From assembly GCA_937875715.1 (NCBI GenBank), contig CALEHZ010000153.1, positions 1 to 5,780 on the forward strand: a stretch of 5,780 bases of DNA, written 5' to 3'. Position numbers and translations under genes: made by a program. Positions 5,521-5,780 of the stretch are shown here, piece after piece (position 1 is the stretch's first letter; every line of letters begins with the position of its first letter). This DNA comes from an uncultured Campylobacter sp. Its GTDB lineage: Bacteria; Campylobacterota; Campylobacteria; Campylobacterales; Campylobacteraceae. Below the pieces are notes generated by a model. The model was given only the letters and a program-made list of their open reading frames with translations, searched no databases and was not told the DNA's origin.

Positions 5521-5780
5521 TTTCTTACTTCAATATCCTAATACAAAAAGCAAAAATTCTTATTTAGCAGTTTTAAAATACAAGCCAAAAAAAGCTAAAA
5601 AATATTTTTCTTTTTTTAATGGTAAAAAGTCCTTAATGCTAAAAGTTTTTTGCTAAAAATAAAATGTAGAATTCTAAAAATTAGCGCTGATTTTTGAGAT
5701 AAATATTTTTTGGGCTATACGGATATTATGCCACTCTTTTAAGTGGGCTATGTTTTAAGCTCATTTTCTAAAAATTTGTG
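5521..5780. other. AT-rich stretch without a recognisable gene
   Basis: No + strand ATG opens more than a few codons and no credible minus-strand gene was found. Minor structures are the palindrome TAGAATTCTA (5667-5676), two copies of TGCTAAAA (5637-5644, 5651-5658) with a related AGCTAAAA at 5593, a small hairpin CCACT/AGTGG (5731-5735 with 5742-5746), and two copies of TGGGCTAT (5711-5718, 5744-5751). The stretch could hold an origin or control region for a gene beyond the window, but nothing here proves it. Confidence 0.4.

Larger units (their letters stand above)
2116..5780 (+). mobile_element. Left part of a tRNA-associated integrated element (island, satellite or integrated plasmid)
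   Basis: Directly after the CCA of tRNA-Lys(CTT) come a P4-type integrase, an HTH/coiled-coil protein, an AlpA-like HTH protein and a RepA-like ATPase, all on one strand. Sampled lines are lower in G+C than pepD. This gene set is typical of integrative elements and phage satellites that insert at tRNA 3' ends. No capsid, packaging, conjugation or cargo gene is visible. The right boundary is not in the window, so the end coordinate is only the window edge. The exact element class is undetermined. Confidence 0.75.

Noticed and set aside
5750..5780. Open minus-strand frame of ten codons entering from the right edge, ending in TAG
   Set aside because: Ten codons in AT-rich sequence are expected by chance and the peptide has no recognisable feature.
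5368..5780. Right attachment site (repeat of the tRNA-Lys 3' end)
   Set aside because: No match to the T arm or acceptor end of tRNA-Lys(CTT) is present, so the element must extend beyond the window.

Overview
The window looks like a chromosome of an AT-rich Campylobacterota species, most likely Campylobacter. This rests on low G+C, AAGGA-type ribosome binding sites, TATAAT promoters that mostly lack a clear -35 box, and general protein character. The species cannot be fixed from sequence alone.

Left part (1-1570): the last 22 codons of an unidentified + strand gene end at 70 and converge on a complete - strand pepD-type M20 dipeptidase gene (200-1570). The gap between them holds four copies of a 16-bp AT-rich palindrome.

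Middle (1600-2115): a consensus sigma-70 promoter (TTGACA-17-TACAAT) drives five tRNA genes: Lys(TTT), Val(TAC), Asp(GTC), Glu(CTC) and Lys(CTT). All encode CCA. The first three are regular. The last two carry C34 anticodons and each has an imperfect helix.

Right part (2116-5780): the left portion of an integrated mobile element, starting directly after tRNA-Lys(CTT). All four genes are on the + strand: a P4-type tyrosine integrase with the full R-H-R-H-Y set, an unfamiliar HTH/coiled-coil protein, an AlpA-like small HTH protein, and a RepA-like RecA-fold ATPase. Sampled lines of this part are lower in G+C than pepD (about 27% in one int line against about 40% in two pepD lines). Integration, control of excision and replication or mobilisation are thus represented. 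Any cargo and the right attachment site lie beyond 5780.

The integrase leader has a TTGACT-17-TAAAAT promoter with repeated ACTTACCTA-type sites at and below its predicted start, and TTGATT repeats upstream, which is the pattern expected of operators or integrase/AlpA binding sites. After the ATPase gene, about 410 bases contain no convincing gene but do contain a 13-bp perfect stem-loop with a T-rich tail and a set of mutually exclusive short pairings just before it. This is a candidate structured RNA and is the least explained feature of the window.
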